Below are positions 31,476 through 43,084 of a DNA stretch of 64,000 nucleotides, piece by piece. The notes under the pieces were generated by a model. It saw only the letters and a program-made list of their open reading frames with translations. It was not told where the DNA came from and did no database searches. How positions within the stretch are numbered: the stretch's first letter is position 1; the number at the start of each line of letters is the position of its first letter. The stretch is from assembly GCF_000283155.1 (NCBI RefSeq), contig NW_004454216.1, forward strand, positions 12,798,818 to 12,862,817, written 5' to 3'. Origin of the DNA: Ceratotherium simum simum. Lineage: Eukaryota > Chordata > Mammalia > Perissodactyla > Rhinocerotidae. A program made the position numbers and the translations under genes.

Positions 31476-34400
31476 TCAGTTCCAAAAATATTTTTAAATA
31501 AAGCTATGAGTTATAGAGCACCTAAGGGTGCTTTAAAATGGCTTATTTTTAAACATAGTTTATTTTTCAATAATCATCTTTATACTGGTCATTTTTATGC
31601 CTACTATAGAAAGGTAACCAGCAGAGTTCTATCCTTTTACTTACACAAATTTTAAGTTGAAGGCATCCAAACTGATGGGGTTTTACTGTACTTTTGAAAT
31701 TACTTGAACAATGATTGAATCAGGATCTTGTAGAAAGAGTGTGTGATACAAATGAACGGTCTCTGAATATCCTCATTTGTAGGCTTCACCCTTCTGCTTC
31801 TTTTTTGCCATCGCCTCTAATGCAGTATTTATTCACATTTAGCTCTCTCTCTTCACTCCAAAGAGGCAGTCTACAGGTCTTGTAACTTTTCCTGCAGCCA
31901 GAAAATCGAATTCACCATAACAGACACAGCTGCATGTGTTCCCCAGGCTGCTGTAGACATAACCCATGAAAAGTTAGCTTAGTTAAAGGAAATAAAAGAG
32001 CACAAACCATAGGGGGAAGAGTCCGTGTTGTATGGCCTGGACCCAGTCATATCTTTCTTATAAAGTCACTCTTTTCGGTGTCGAGGATTTCAGCTTTACT
32101 TGAATCATCAGCAAGTCCTGGTAGGTCAGAATTTCTCTCGGGTCTTGTTCCTTAGGAGATGGTGTTAGAGGTTCCTCTGCCGGTGGCATTGGCAGCCAAG
32201 AAGGGATGAATCCGGGGTCAGGTCGGACTCACTTCACTTCCCTGGGTGATCCACAAATCTACATGATTTTGCATATGGAAATAAAAGTCAAGCACTTTTG
32301 AGTACATTGTGCATGTCAGTCTGGGCGGAAGGCTTGTGGATGATCTTGTGGTTGAGAAGCAGTTACTCTGTGAAAAGGAATGCAGATCTGATGCAGATGT
32401 ATATAAAGAAAAGCATTCTGCATGAAACTATACTCATAGGATTACAGTTCTGGCATTCTTTTTTAATGTAAAATAAATTTTGGATTAAATAATTTTGAAC
32501 TCTGCAAGATTTTAAAGCTATGATTAAGGAACAATAGAACACACATTTTGTCAGGGAGTAGCAGTTGTTTTGAATGACCATCTCTTTTGAAAAATATTGT
32601 AACGGGGGTAGGTGCCCAAGCAGAAGAGATGTGCCAACAGTGAGGGATCTGTAATTTACATATTACATTGTTACACTCAGGACCAGCTATAAAACCTGAC
32701 TCCTGATGCAAAATGAAAATGCAGAGTCCCTCGTTCAAAACTCATTAAGAATTTCAAGACAGCAAGAGCAGAGCTTTCAGCCAAGTTGTGGGAGGAGGGC
32801 CTGTGCGAATGCACCGGTCCCACACCCATGCGGCTGGTCCTGGTTACTGTCCATTTATTGAGATCCTTCTCCACAAGGCTTTGTTCTCAGTGGTTCTTGG
32901 CCAAATGAAGTGTCCTTGGACACACATTAAATATCTAAAGGACGACTGAGCTTAGAGAAGGGCTATGGAAACATGATTCTGTAATTTTTTAATATACTAG
33001 AATACCTATCCACGCCACAGTGGGAAACATCAGAGATTTGTTGGGTAGGGCTGGCTCTTAATAGAACTTCAATAATTAATCCTAGAAGGATATTCTCTTA
33101 TTCCTTCCCACTTGATTATCAGTTATTAAAAACTAAGACCCCAATCTTGGAATTTTGTTGAGGTTTTAGGCAATTATCTACCCCATACTGCTTGAGAAAA
33201 AGAGAGAAATGCCAAATGCATCCATGTTATTATGTCATTACGGCCTTTCCCACAAATCTCTCCCTGATCTCCCTTGCTGGAACTGAATCCTTGCACCCCT
33301 TTTACTTCAGGACCACCCACCAAACAGGTCTAAGCCATCTCCTCTAGGCCTTTCCCTTCTTCCCCATCTCACCCCCTAGGCAATAGAGGGATGAGAAGAG
33401 ATCATCATGAGTTAGAGAACTTGGTCGTTTTCACTCCTCCTGCCCCAAACTCCACACTTTTCCTTGTCTTGGAGGCCTGGTTGTATCCTTGAGTTTATCC
33501 TTGACTTGCATTAATTACTTTATTCTCCCTGGGAATAGCATGAGGGAATTGAACAATTTATGTTTTCTCTTGAAAGTAGAAAAAAGATGTAGTGGATGTG
33601 TGACCCACCTCTGCCGTATGTTCAGTTTTGCATTTCTGAGCCAGGTGGGCTTCCTGTATCTACTAAGCCACACGTAATTTGAGAACAGCATGTATTAGTA
33701 ATCCTGAACAATTCCAAGAATAGTTCTGTAGGAGTGTCTCCAAATTTGATTAGAATTCTTTGCCCATTGTCCTTGTATTTATTCCAAGTCCCCAAAAGAT
33801 ATGTGCTATATGAATTAATTTTATTGTAACATTTCTAATTAGTGTCTTTAAAAAGCAGTGGCTATTATGCTTATTGGTGAGCTCCTATGACAAACCAGGG
33901 CTTTCAACTCAATTTTAAACCAAGTTATGACACTGAGCAAAGCAAACTTCCAAACATATTATAATCCTTGTTATCAGAAGCAGTTAAAAAATAGTTTATG
34001 GAAAAGGGGTCTTTTTGGCAACTTACATCTATTAAATGGGAATAATCCTATCCTTTTATTTCAGAAGGAAAATGCCAAGGTTTTTTGGAATTTTTTTAAA
34101 ATGAGCAAATTAATAACAAAATGGTATTACTTCTACTGCTACTATTACTACTCTAATTATGTTTAAGTATTATTTTAGTTTTTATAATCCATGAATTCTT
34201 AAGGCCCAATTGTTTTTTAACGAACTAGAATTTAGTGATAGATTTTTCCACTGAGATAGATTTTCATAGAGCCTAACTTATTGTCTAATTGATATTTCTG
34301 CTTGGAAATTGGTAAGCCATATTGGGTATACATTAGATGTACAGACCCATGCTAAAGGGGTGGGTTTATCCAAATTACCTGTTCTGGGTGGGATTATCCA

Positions 34401-34519
34401 AATTACCTGTTCTGTAGGTGTGAACCTATATACCAAACATGATTTTCAATCAGTTATTAGTAGAATAATAATACTGTACCACTTCACAGGATTTGTAGAT
34501 TTTACTTAATATGTTTAAA
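31476..34519. other. long anonymous stretch
   Basis: Three kilobases with little I recognise. 32675-32845 (AATGCAGAGTCCCTCGTTCA, ACTCATTAAGAATTTCAAGA, GGGCCTGTGCGAATGCACCG) is an interspersed repeat I know by pattern but cannot name. The 28-bp duplication at 34358 is listed separately. No coding exon. Confidence 0.45.
34358..34413 (+). repeat. 28-bp tandem duplication
   Basis: GGGTGGGTTTATCCAAATTA+CCTGTTCT is directly followed by a copy with one T-to-A change (GGGTGGGATTATCC...). Only two copies. Confidence 0.92.
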
Positions 34520-34921
34520 CCCAATTTTTTATAGGTTTATTGCACTATAGTTGACATACAAGAAACTGTGCATTTAAAGTGTACAGTTTGATACATTTTA
34601 ACATACTTAGATGTCCTTGAAAACATCACCACTATCAAGATAGTGAACTTATCAATCACCCCCAAAAGTTTTCTTGCGCCCATTTGTAATCTTTCCCACC
34701 TATATCCTCTCAAGGTCCCCTTCCCACCATCCCAGGCAACCACTAATCTGCTTTCTGCCATTATAGATTAGTTAGCATTTTCTAATCTTTTTTTGTCTGG
34801 CTTCTTTCATTCACCATAATTATCTTAGATTCATTCATGTTGTTTTCAATACTTCAGTCGATTTTTGTTGCTGAGTGGTATTCTATTGAATGGATGCACC
34901 GTATTCTATTTATTCATTCAC
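34520..34921 (-). mobile_element. L1 3'-end fragment
   Basis: GGTTTATTGCACTATAGTTG, AAAGTGTACAGTTTGATAC, ACATCACCACTATCAAGATA, CCAGGCAACCACTAATCTGC, CATTCATGTTGTTTTCAATA and GAGTGGTATTCTATTGAATG: antisense L1 3' UTR and extreme ORF2 end. 5' end lost at about 34921. Confidence 0.75.
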
Positions 34922-35009
34922 CGCCAAGTGTGTTATCCTTGTCTCCTCTTCTTTAGGCAAAAACGCAGTCTATTCAGTCACGCCTCCAGGGAGGCCTCAT
35001 GGTGTCACA

Positions 35010-35335
35010 GGAGTCTTGCCTTCAGCACACTTAGATCCACATCCCAGCCACGTCTCCTGTGAGCTGCGTGAATGCGGCCTTGGGGGGTTTCTTCTCAGGG
35101 CTGCAGCTCCCTCATCTGAACAGTGAGCATAGTAACGTGTATGTGGTAGGATTGTCATAAGGGTTAAATATGTAAAGCACGTGGAAAAAAACTTGACACA
35201 CAGGAAGTGCTATTTGGGGAGTGGTTATTATTATAACTACTATTGTTATTATTACAATTTTTAATTCCTTGTGACACGTTTGGTAGAACTTCTAGCCTAC
35301 AATAAACCCTCAATAAATGTTAGCTATAATTATGA
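35010..35335 (+). repeat. MIR SINE
   Basis: CTCCCTCATCTGAACAGTGA, GGATTGTCATAAGGGTTAAA, TATGTAAAGCACGTGG, AGGAAGTGCTATTTGG and an ATT-rich end, then ACAATAAACCCTCAATAAATG. The 3' part is clear and the head diverged. It may be two overlapping old copies. Confidence 0.6.
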
Positions 35336-35474
35336 ATTTTACTGATATTACTACAGCACCTAACAACTCTTCATTCCCTTCCTTTTCTTGCCCCTCTTAT
35401 GTTTGCAGTCTCTTCACTCCCCTTGTTACTAGTACTAGTCCTGGTGTTACCCGACCAGGCCAAATAGGGGAAGC

Positions 35475-35660
35475 AGTGGTTCCCAAAGGAAGATCTAGGG
35501 ACCAGCAACTTTAGCACCAATCTGGGAACTTGTTAGAAATGCGAATTCTCAGGCCCCACCCTATACCGACGGAATGAGAAACTCTGGGGGGTGGGGCCAT
35601 AATCTGGGTGTTAATGAGCTTTTCAGGTGGGTGGGTGATTCTGCTAAAACTAAAGAGCTG
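35475..35660 (-). mobile_element. MER5A-type hAT element
   Basis: GCAGTGGTTCCCAAAGGAAG, CTGGGAACTTGTTAGAAATG, CTCAGGCCCCACCCTATACC, AACTCTGGGGGGTGGGGCC and TTTCAGGTGGGTGGGTGATT. Matches MER5A in antisense, almost complete. Confidence 0.75.
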
Positions 35661-36259
35661 TGCAGTAGGGCGATCACCAGGCTGGGGTAGGAGTTAATGC
35701 AGGCTCAGTTCACATCAACTTTACTGTTAGAAAAGCACACTGTTGACTAATTGAGCTTAATATCAACTAAAACCCCTAAGTCTTTTTCACACATGTTGCT
35801 GCTAATCCCCATATTTTCCATCTAGTACTTGTACAGGCTTCTTTTTGGACTGAAGTATAAGTCTTTACATTTATCCCTATTAAACTTAATCTTGTTAGAT
35901 TCGGCCCATCGCTCTAGTCATGTTTGGGGAAATTTTAGTTGGGCTGGAATGAACCATGACAAAAAAGCAGTGCCTAGAGAGGGAGGGAGGGGGGTGTGGC
36001 AAGGACAACATTCTTTTGTATGTTGGCTGCAGACTGGCCAATGAGGTTCTGGCTATGGTGGGCTACTAATGAATCACTCGAGACCCAGGGAGAGGGGGTA
36101 ATTTGATTTCCTTTTTGGGGCAGCTACCACACTCCTGGCTGTGAAGAAGGTACAGGAGAGGTACTAAATAGCCCTCTCTTTAATGTCAGGTGTAAGTAGA
36201 GATGAAGGGATTTTTGTTTTTGTTTTGTTTTTTGACATATGGCCAATATACCAACACTT
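35661..36259. other. anonymous non-coding sequence
   Basis: No recognisable repeat or coding exon. Confidence 0.5.
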
Positions 36260-36480
36260 GAAAGTCTCAAGGAAGGGAACTAATATTTTTTGAGTGCCAG
36301 ATCCTTTGCTATATGCTTTGTTCACACTTTCATATTTAATTTTCAAGCCAATTCAATGGTATAGGAATGATTACCCTGTTTACAGTTGAGGAAACTTAGA
36401 GGGTAATGCATTTCCAATACTAACAGGTAGTTAGCAGTTGAACAAGAGGAAATCCCAGATATGTATGGGTTCAAAGAACA
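36260..36480 (-). repeat. MIR SINE
   Basis: Antisense MIR: ATTTTTTGAGTGCCAGATCC, TTTGTTCACACTTTCATATT, ACCCTGTTTACAGTTGAGGA, AACTTAGAGGGTAATGCATT and AGCAGTTGAACAAGAGG. Confidence 0.65.
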
Positions 36481-36687
36481 TGCTACATATAGGCTTTCTC
36501 CCTGAGATAGAGAAAATTAAGCTCTTTAAATATCAAAACTACCAGAAGCCTAACCACAAACTATGGATGCTCTTGGGATGATTTATAATGAGCAACTTCA
36601 CAATCCCAAAAACATTAAAATATCAATAAATGACCCAATCCTATATATACTAAGAAGTGCATCTAACTGTGCTCACAGTCCTACATT
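36481..36687. other. anonymous sequence
   Basis: Short unique flank of the next ERE. Confidence 0.4.
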
Positions 36688-36933
36688 AAAAAAAAAAAAA
36701 AATCTTAGGGCCGGCCCTGTGGCTTGGTGGTTAAGTGCGCACGCTGCGATGCTGGTGGCCCGGGTTCGGATCCCGGGTGCGCATCGAGGCACCACTTCTC
36801 CGTTCATCCTGAGGCCGAGTCCCGCATACAGCAACTAGAAGGATGTGCAGCTACGACATACAACTATCCACTGGGGCTTTGGGGGGAAAAAAAATAAAAT
36901 AAATAAAATCTTTAAAAAAAAAAAAAAATCTTA
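36688..36933 (+). mobile_element. ERE SINE with A15-TCTTA target duplication
   Basis: Body 36708-36913. GGGCCGGCCCTGTGGCTTGG, B box GGTTCGGATCC, CATACAGCAACTAGAAGG, CTGGGGCTTTGGGGGG, AAATAAAATAAATAAAATC. Fifteen A plus TCTTA occurs on both sides (36688-36707, 36914-36933), so the SINE landed in a pre-existing A-run. The A box has GG for AG (TGGCTTGGTGG). Confidence 0.95.
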
Positions 36934-37066
36934 TGTTTGGGTTTATTCTTATTTGCCTCTTTTAAAATGTTAGCCACATATTTTAATCAATGTCTATCAC
37001 AATATTAATATTGTAACTGTAAGTTGTTACCTCTAGTAACCAAATCTTTGGAAAGAATATAATTTC

Positions 37067-37082
37067 CTCCTCCAGGGGGCGA
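37067..37082 (+). promoter_or_regulatory. candidate CTCF-type motif
   Basis: CCTCCTCCAGGGGGCGAAAC contains the core CCtCCAGGGGGCG, close to the CTCF core CCAnnAGGGGGC. It lies in repeat-free DNA between an ERE and a MIR. Single-motif matches are common by chance, and occupancy cannot be inferred. Confidence 0.25.
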
Positions 37083-37164
37083 AACTAGCCAGTGGAGTAG
37101 AATTGAGTAGAAGGTACTACCTACTAGGTTTTACTGTGATATACCATATGCATTTTAATAAAGT

Positions 37165-37410
37165 AGATTGTAGTGTAATGGAAAGTACACTGGACTTGGT
37201 GTCTGAAGATGAAAATTTGGTTCCACTTGCTAGTTATGTCACCCTGAGCAAGAAATTTAACTTATATAAACCTCGGTTTTGAGATCTGTAAAATGGGGAT
37301 GATAACCTTCTCAGCTGTGAGAGTTAACTGGGTTAATATCTATGAAGAAAGGTGCTCTGTAGTCTGTTACGTGTTTCACAAACATGAGATGTTCTTATTA
37401 TATTTTTGAT
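37165..37410 (+). repeat. MIR SINE
   Basis: GTAGTGTAATGGAAAGTACA, CTGGACTTGGTGTCTGAAGA, CACTTGCTAGTTATGTCACC, GAGATCTGTAAAATGGGGAT and GAAGAAAGGTGCTCTGTAG: near full-length MIR. Confidence 0.82.
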
Positions 37411-37819
37411 CCCTGTTTTACAGGTTGCCATCAAGAAGAGAAAATGGGAACTATTTTGTATATTTCTGCCACCTACACATCTAGTTAATTGATAGAGCAG
37501 AATTCAGTTTTCGAGCTTCTCTGAAAATGCTTGCATTCTTTCATAGTTTCTTTTTGACAGTAGAGCTTCCAATAGAATTATGTAAGAACAGTGCGGCAGA
37601 ACTGGATTTGGTTTGTTAACTTGCGTTTCAAAGATAAATTCTTTTAACCAGCGCTAAGGTTGTCAGTACTCCTAGCATCATCATTCTAAAAGGACACTCA
37701 CCAGGTGCCCGTCTGCCTGAAGGCACGTGCTATGGTTGTATACAAAGTGAGCTGATAACAATTCCAGTTCTTTAGAGACTTCTGTGTAATACAGACAGAC
37801 TTCATATGAATAGGGAAAA
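37411..37819. other. anonymous non-coding sequence
   Basis: No recognisable repeat or coding exon. Confidence 0.5.
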
Positions 37820-38035
37820 ATAAAGATAGGCACTTAAATGCCTAGATTTGAATCCCTGCTCCGTCCCTTGTTGGTTGTGTGACTCTAAGCAAATGATAAT
37901 CTCTTAAACTCCAACTTCTTCGTCTTTAAAATGGGGATAACAATTGTACCTACCTGGTAGAGATGTGGTGAGAACGAAGTGCTGTTTACTGGTCACGTCC
38001 TTAGTACAGTATCAGTACTTAATGCACAGACACTC
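37820..38035 (+). repeat. MIR SINE
   Basis: AGATTTGAATCCCTGCTCCG, TGGTTGTGTGACTCTAAGCA, TCTTTAAAATGGGGATAACA, TGTACCTACCTGGTAGAGAT, GTGGTGAGAACGAAGTGCTG. Clear MIR core and 3' region. Confidence 0.82.
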
Positions 38036-38544
38036 TTCACTGTGTTAAAAGATAAACTGAGGCATATTGAAAACTTGAAAAGTTTGAGCAAAAATCGACT
38101 AAATCAGGCAGCTGAACAGACCGGAAGTGGCTAGGAGCACTCCACCTACAGGAGCCCCGGGAGAGACTTGTATAGAGAAGAGGGGGAAGCAAGTCAGGAG
38201 ATTATTGATTGGCTGTCGTTTAAAGCCGAGTTGGCTGTTTTTCATTGGTTGTCCTTAGGGTTCAATTTCGTCACCTTGAGGCATTTACAGGCTTAGATTT
38301 TGGCATGCTTATGTAGCCTCCACGGCTTAGAGCCACCTCAGTCCTATGGGCTCCTTGTTTAGTTAATTTAACAGACGGTATTGGAGCTAAGTACTCTATA
38401 CTCTAATATCAAGCTCCTAAACCTTTCACCTCTCCCTTCCCGTCTCCATACCCTGCAAATAATGAGCTTTCTCGGGTCATACTGAATAATAAGTATAACC
38501 TTGAAATCATTGTCAATCACCCACACTGCTTCATTAGCTCCCTG
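38036..38544. other. anonymous non-coding sequence
   Basis: No recognisable repeat or coding exon. Confidence 0.5.
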
Positions 38545-38700
38545 GAGTCACAGAATCTTAGGGCAAGAACCCCAGACTTTGGAAGTCATTCAGACCAATG
38601 ACCTTATTTGCAAATGAGGCCCAAAGAGGTTGTGTCCTACCCAAGCTATAAGGCCAGTCAGTGACAAAGATTGACTAAAATCTGGACTCCACACTCGAAG
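38545..38700 (-). repeat. MIR-type SINE fragment
   Basis: Antisense MIR variant: AGAATCTTAGGGCAAGAACC, CAATGACCTTATTTGCAAAT, GAGGCCCAAAGAGGTTGTGT, CAAGCTATAAGGCCAGTCAG, TGACTAAAATCTGGACTCC. Confidence 0.65.
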
Positions 38701-39539
38701 TATGTCACTCTCCCTCCTCCACACTGTCTCTCCAGCCTCCCTGGTCACCTTAATCTCCTCTTACACTTACCCTGCCAATAGGACCATGCTGATCTGGCCT
38801 GCCGCCAATTTAGGCTGTCTGGCTTCAGCTAAGTCTTTATGGTTAATCCTGTTATTCGTGTCCTCTTTTTTTCTTAGCGTGTAAGTTTCACAATTTATTT
38901 AGTAGGGGAAAAAAATCAAAATACTGCCTTTATTTATTTTTCTAAATAAAGCCTTATTTGTGCCAACAAATGAAACCAATAAAAGCTGCCCTAGTTGGAG
39001 TAAGGATAGAGTTGTGGATGCACAGGACCCTAGACCCTTCTCTCCTATCCCTTCTAAAGTGGTCCCTGAGGGAGTTCCATTGAACTCTTAGGGCATCTCT
39101 TAGCAACACAGTTTAAAAGTTACTACCTAACACATACACTAAACAATGATTATACCCAGGCACTCTCAAATGTCAGGAGAGGCTCAGGCCACTTTCATAT
39201 AAAAAAAATACAGAAATGCAAAACAAGATTACACAAATTTAAAGGTTTACACTTAACAGATTAACACTTTTACCTCAGATGACAGCGTGTGTGGCCTCAT
39301 TTTGACATAGCATCAGAGTTTAACTATGAGGCACTTCGCTCCCACCCCCAACTTTCCACTGGCCCTGACCCTTCTTAACCTGGCCTGTTCCTCAGTCCTC
39401 CAGTTCACCTCTACTGTCTCACTCAACCATCATTTAATGAGTCTCCACTGTGCGTTAAGGTCCATGCTGGGTACTGGGGCCACAAAGATGAGAGAGACAG
39501 ACTCCTTGTCCCTTAGTTAAATGGCAGACCAATAAGGGA
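38701..39539. other. anonymous sequence with a short L2-like patch
   Basis: 39425-39510 (ATTTAATGAGTCTCCACTGT, AAGGTCCATGCTGGGTACTG) resembles the antisense L2 3' end. The rest is unrecognised. Confidence 0.45.
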
Positions 39540-40061
39540 GCTAGCTCCAAAGATAGCCCCTATGGAACCATGCCTTCTGCTATTCCTGCCTTTGAGTAGT
39601 CCCTGGCCTGTGACTTGTGTTAATAGCAGTGGAGGTGACAGTGTGGGACTAGCATTTAAGAGGACCTGTGGCTTTTGATTCCTTTTTTTTGGAATGCTCT
39701 TCTTTGTGAGCCCTGAACTGCTATGCAAGAAGTTAGGCTACCTCGGTGGAGAGACCACGTGGAAAGACCATGTGGAGAGACCTTCTGGAGAGAAAGAAGC
39801 CCGGTTTTCCCAGCATCCCAGCGTTAAGCACAGTCTTCCAGCTATCTCAGCCAGGCATATGAGTGAACCATCTTGGGTGACCTATCTTGGAAGTACCAGC
39901 TTAGTTGAGCCCTGCAGTTGACTGTAGCCCCAGCTGACATCACATGGAGCGGAAGACCCGCACAGTCAACCCACAGAATGTATAGAGATAATAAATTAGT
40001 TATTGTTTAAACCACTATATGTTCGAGTGGATGGTTGCATAGCAATAGATAACTGAAACAG
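39540..40061 (+). mobile_element. MLT1-type MaLR LTR
   Basis: CTGGCCTGTGACTTGTGTTA, CATTTAAGAGGACCTGTGGC, TAGGCTACCTCGGTGGAGAG, GCCATAT-like region, CATCTTGGGTGACCTATCTT, CAGTTGACTGTAGCCCCAGC, GAATGTATAGAGATAATAAA (poly-A signal region), TTGTTTAAACCACTATATGT, CAATAGATAACTGAAACA. Full order of an old MLT1 LTR. It contains a small GTGGAGAGACCAT tandem (39745-39790). Confidence 0.75.
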
Positions 40062-40139
40062 ATGGTAAAAAAAATAATTACGATGCATGTGGTAAGTGCT
40101 ATCATTTAGGTATGTAGAAACTGAAGTGATAGCATTGAG

Positions 40140-40450
40140 GAAGCATTGACTATATGGTATTTGCCTAGGGACTACGGGTATACAAGGATTCACAGAGGAA
40201 CTGGCATTATAAGCTGGATCTTGAGGAATGAGTAGAATTTAGTCAGCCAAAGAAAGTAGCATGTATAAACATAAAGAAACCTAAAAGATCATACTGTCAT
40301 AGAGAATAGTACGTAGTTCAATGTGAGTCTGGAGATGAGGCACCACAAAAGTATATTAGAGCCAATTATAAAGGCCTTTTCTTGTCAGGCTATTATCCTG
40401 TTGGCAATGGGAAGCCAATGATGGCTCTTAGGCACTGCCATGAAATGAGC
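40140..40450 (-). repeat. L2 LINE fragment
   Basis: GGAACTGGCATTATAAGCTG, GATCTTGAGGAATGAGTAGA, GTAGTTCAATGTGAGTCTGG and GGGAAGCCAATGATGGCTCT: reverse complement of the L2 3' half ('...ccatTGGCTTCCC...'). Confidence 0.65.
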
Positions 40451-40454
40451 AGTT

Positions 40455-40960
40455 ACCATATCCATTATCTCAAACCTCCTTCTCCGTGGCCTTTTAACAC
40501 CACTGATCACTTCCTCCTTCCTCTTTCTCTTCTTCCGTGGCCCTATCCAGGTTCTCCTCCTGCCTCTCCAATAGATGCTTCCTTTTTGGCTTGATTATCT
40601 CCACGATGGTATTTCTCAGTTTCTGTCTTTGGTTCTCATCTCATCTTTCCCAATATTCTCTTCTGGCTGCAACTGCGATTTCTTGGCAGAAGAGTCCAGA
40701 TCTCTGTGTCTAGACTGGCCTTACTAAATGTCACATTATCTCAGATAAGGCTAAAACCCAATTCAATCCTCTTCCCTTCTCCACTTTCCCCCCAAGAAAA
40801 TCCAGCCCCTTCTCTTCATTCCCCCGTTTCTGTAATTTCTTTCTATTACCCAGGCTTACCACTCAGAATCACATCTTCAATTCCCAATTTTCTGACATGA
40901 TCTATCAGTCAAGTTCAGTTGTTCTTCTTTTACACTGTCTTTCCTATTTTGCTGTTTCAT
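40455..40960 (+). repeat. L2 LINE fragment, ORF2 region
   Basis: CACCACTGATCACTTCCTCC, CTTTCTCTTCTTCCGTGGCC, CTCTCCAATAGATGCTTCCT and CTGACATGATCTATCAGTCA match the sense L2 region downstream of the RT (the 'gttgatcactccctcc...' block). Opposite orientation to its left neighbour. Confidence 0.55.
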
Positions 40961-41438
40961 TGCTCTTTTCTTTATAATTTCCTTAAAATCTAGTATTGAC
41001 CTTGTCAATCTCCTCCCGAATTATTTTTTTCAAGGCCATTGACTTTGCTGCTGAAAAATTGGTCCCTCCAGAATCTGGTCCATATCTTCCTTATTTCCTA
41101 AATGCACTGCTTCATAATATAGCTACTAAAGGGCCTTGATGTCCAGTCGAATGTGGAACCCCATTTCTATGTCATATGTTCTGTGCATAACACCCCCTTT
41201 ATATCTTGCCCAATTAGGAAGTAAGTTTAGCTAAATGAGGATGAGATTCTTGGTAGGAAAGAGAGAGAAAAAAAGAGGTGACATGTTTGTTTTTTCTTAG
41301 GGGATTAGAGAAAGCTAACTGAGGAAGAGAAGACAGATGCCTCAGTGCTGAGGATCAAATGCTTTTCATGGGTTGGCTGGGAGGAATCCTTTGGGAAGCC
41401 TACTAAAAGCACAGATGCCTGGGCCCTACTGCCTGCAG
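40961..41438. other. anonymous non-coding sequence
   Basis: No recognisable repeat or coding exon. Confidence 0.45.
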
Positions 41439-41616
41439 TAGTGGGTCTCCAACTTGGCTACACATTGGAATCACCTGGGGAGCTTAAGAACAATATTGAC
41501 ACCTGCCTCTCACCACTGGTAAGTCTGATTTAATTGGTCTGGACTATAGCCTGGGTATCAGAATTTTTTAAAGCTCTCCAGGTGATTATAATGTGCAGCC
41601 AACATTGAGAACACTG
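41439..41616 (+). mobile_element. MER5A-type hAT element
   Basis: AGTGGGTCTCCAACTTGGCT, ACACATTGGAATCACCTGGG, GATTTAATTGGTCTGGACTA, TTTTTTAAAGCTCTCCAGGT, GATTATAATGTGCAGCCAAC and ATTGAGAACACTG. Complete element with recognisable ends. Confidence 0.85.
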
Positions 41617-42372
41617 CCTTAGAAGTTCTGTTTGACTACATCTAGGATGGGGACAATGAATAAGCCCCCCTGTGATTCTGGGAACCAGTGCCATAGATCA
41701 AAGCATCTGTTTCCATGTGTATTTCTGGAAAAGGATTCAATAAATGCAGAAGGCAGCCCCAGGATGGTGACAGGATGGTCCTCAGAGGGTTGTTCTTGTA
41801 GACAGGGTCATAGACTGGCTTCTGAGCTGAGGCTAGTGGATATGCTGAGCTCATCCTCACACCCTCCCCTCACCATGGGGTTATCCCCCACTCTTTTTCA
41901 GTTCTCTCTTCCCAGAAACTAAACTGACTTAGTTTCCTCACTTCTTCTGCCCCAGCCACACTGGCCTGTTTGGTGTCCTCTATGATTTTTCACTTTCATT
42001 GCCTCTTCCTTAACCTGTTTCTTAGCTACTTATACCAAAACCTTATCCATTCTTAATACTCAGCATAATTCAACCACTTTAGTGAAAACTTCTCTTGCAT
42101 CTCATCTAGAATTGATCTCCTGGAAATCTGAATGCCCATCCACCGTATAACATTATTGTTGTGTGTGTCCTTTTAACTTGCATGTGGTTATTTATGCATT
42201 GATTTTGATTGCTTGATGAGTAATGCCTCTGTTCAAAACATCATAAACATATACATGTGAATAACATATATACCTACATTTTTTAAAAGATTGAAGGCAA
42301 TGGCATTTCAATACCCATGTATTATATTAAAAGTTAGTTATGTTATTAAGCTGTACAAGCAACTAACTCTTA
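41617..42372. other. anonymous non-coding sequence
   Basis: No recognisable repeat, RNA gene or coding exon. Confidence 0.5.
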
Positions 42373-42770
42373 GCTATTGCATTAGTTTGCTAGGGCCATA
42401 ACTAAGTACCACAGACTGGGTGGCTTAAACAACAGCGATTTATTTTCTCACAGTTCTGGAGGCTGAAAGTCGGAGATGAAGGTGTTTGCAGGGTTGCTTT
42501 CTTCTGAGGCCTCTTTCTTTGGCTTGTAGATGGCCATCTTCTCCCTGTGTCTTCACATGGTCTTCCTTCTGTGTGTGTCAGTGTCCAACTTTCCTCTTCG
42601 TATAAGGACACCAGTCATATTGGATTAGGACTCACTTTAATGACCTCATTTTAATTTAATTGCATCTTTAAAGACCCTATCTCCAAATATAGTCACATTC
42701 TGAGATACTGGAGGGTTAGAACTTCAACATGTTAATCTTGAGGGGACACAATTCAGCCCACAACAGCTAT
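42373..42770 (-). mobile_element. MLT1-type solo LTR with 5-bp TSD
   Basis: LTR body 42378-42765 (388 bp): TGCATTAGTTTGCTAGGGCC, CAGACTGGGTGGCTTAAACA, CTCACAGTTCTGGAGGCTGA, GGACACCAGTCATATTGGAT, CCTATCTCCAAATATAGTCA, ACACAATTCAGCCCACAACA. The 5-bp duplication GCTAT flanks it exactly (42373-42377, 42766-42770). Confidence 0.92.
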
Positions 42771-43084
42771 CTTGTTACATTATTGACAAGCCTTATATGT
42801 CAGGACTGTATGTAAATTTTAGCACATTGAAAACAAACAAGCAAGGAGATACCTAGTTAGGGCTACATGTGTGTTTTGTGATCATGCTAACAATTTTGCT
42901 TTGAATGACAATTCTATGCATAAGACTCCGTAGGCAAAGAAAAGATAAACAATTATGGACTTAATTTTAATTAATTATATTAATATTACTTACAAAGTTT
43001 TGGACTCATAATTGCCCACATCAGAGTTTACTTTTCAAGCAATAGACACACCTGAAATTAAAATGAAAGAACATAAAAGGCTTT
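42771..43084. other. anonymous AT-rich sequence
   Basis: No recognisable repeat or coding exon. Confidence 0.5.

Noticed and set aside
42373..42770. Intact endogenous retrovirus
   Set aside because: Only single LTR-type elements are seen here and at 23787, 49113, 50964 and 57123. No paired LTRs, primer-binding site or gag/pol/env remnants were recognised.
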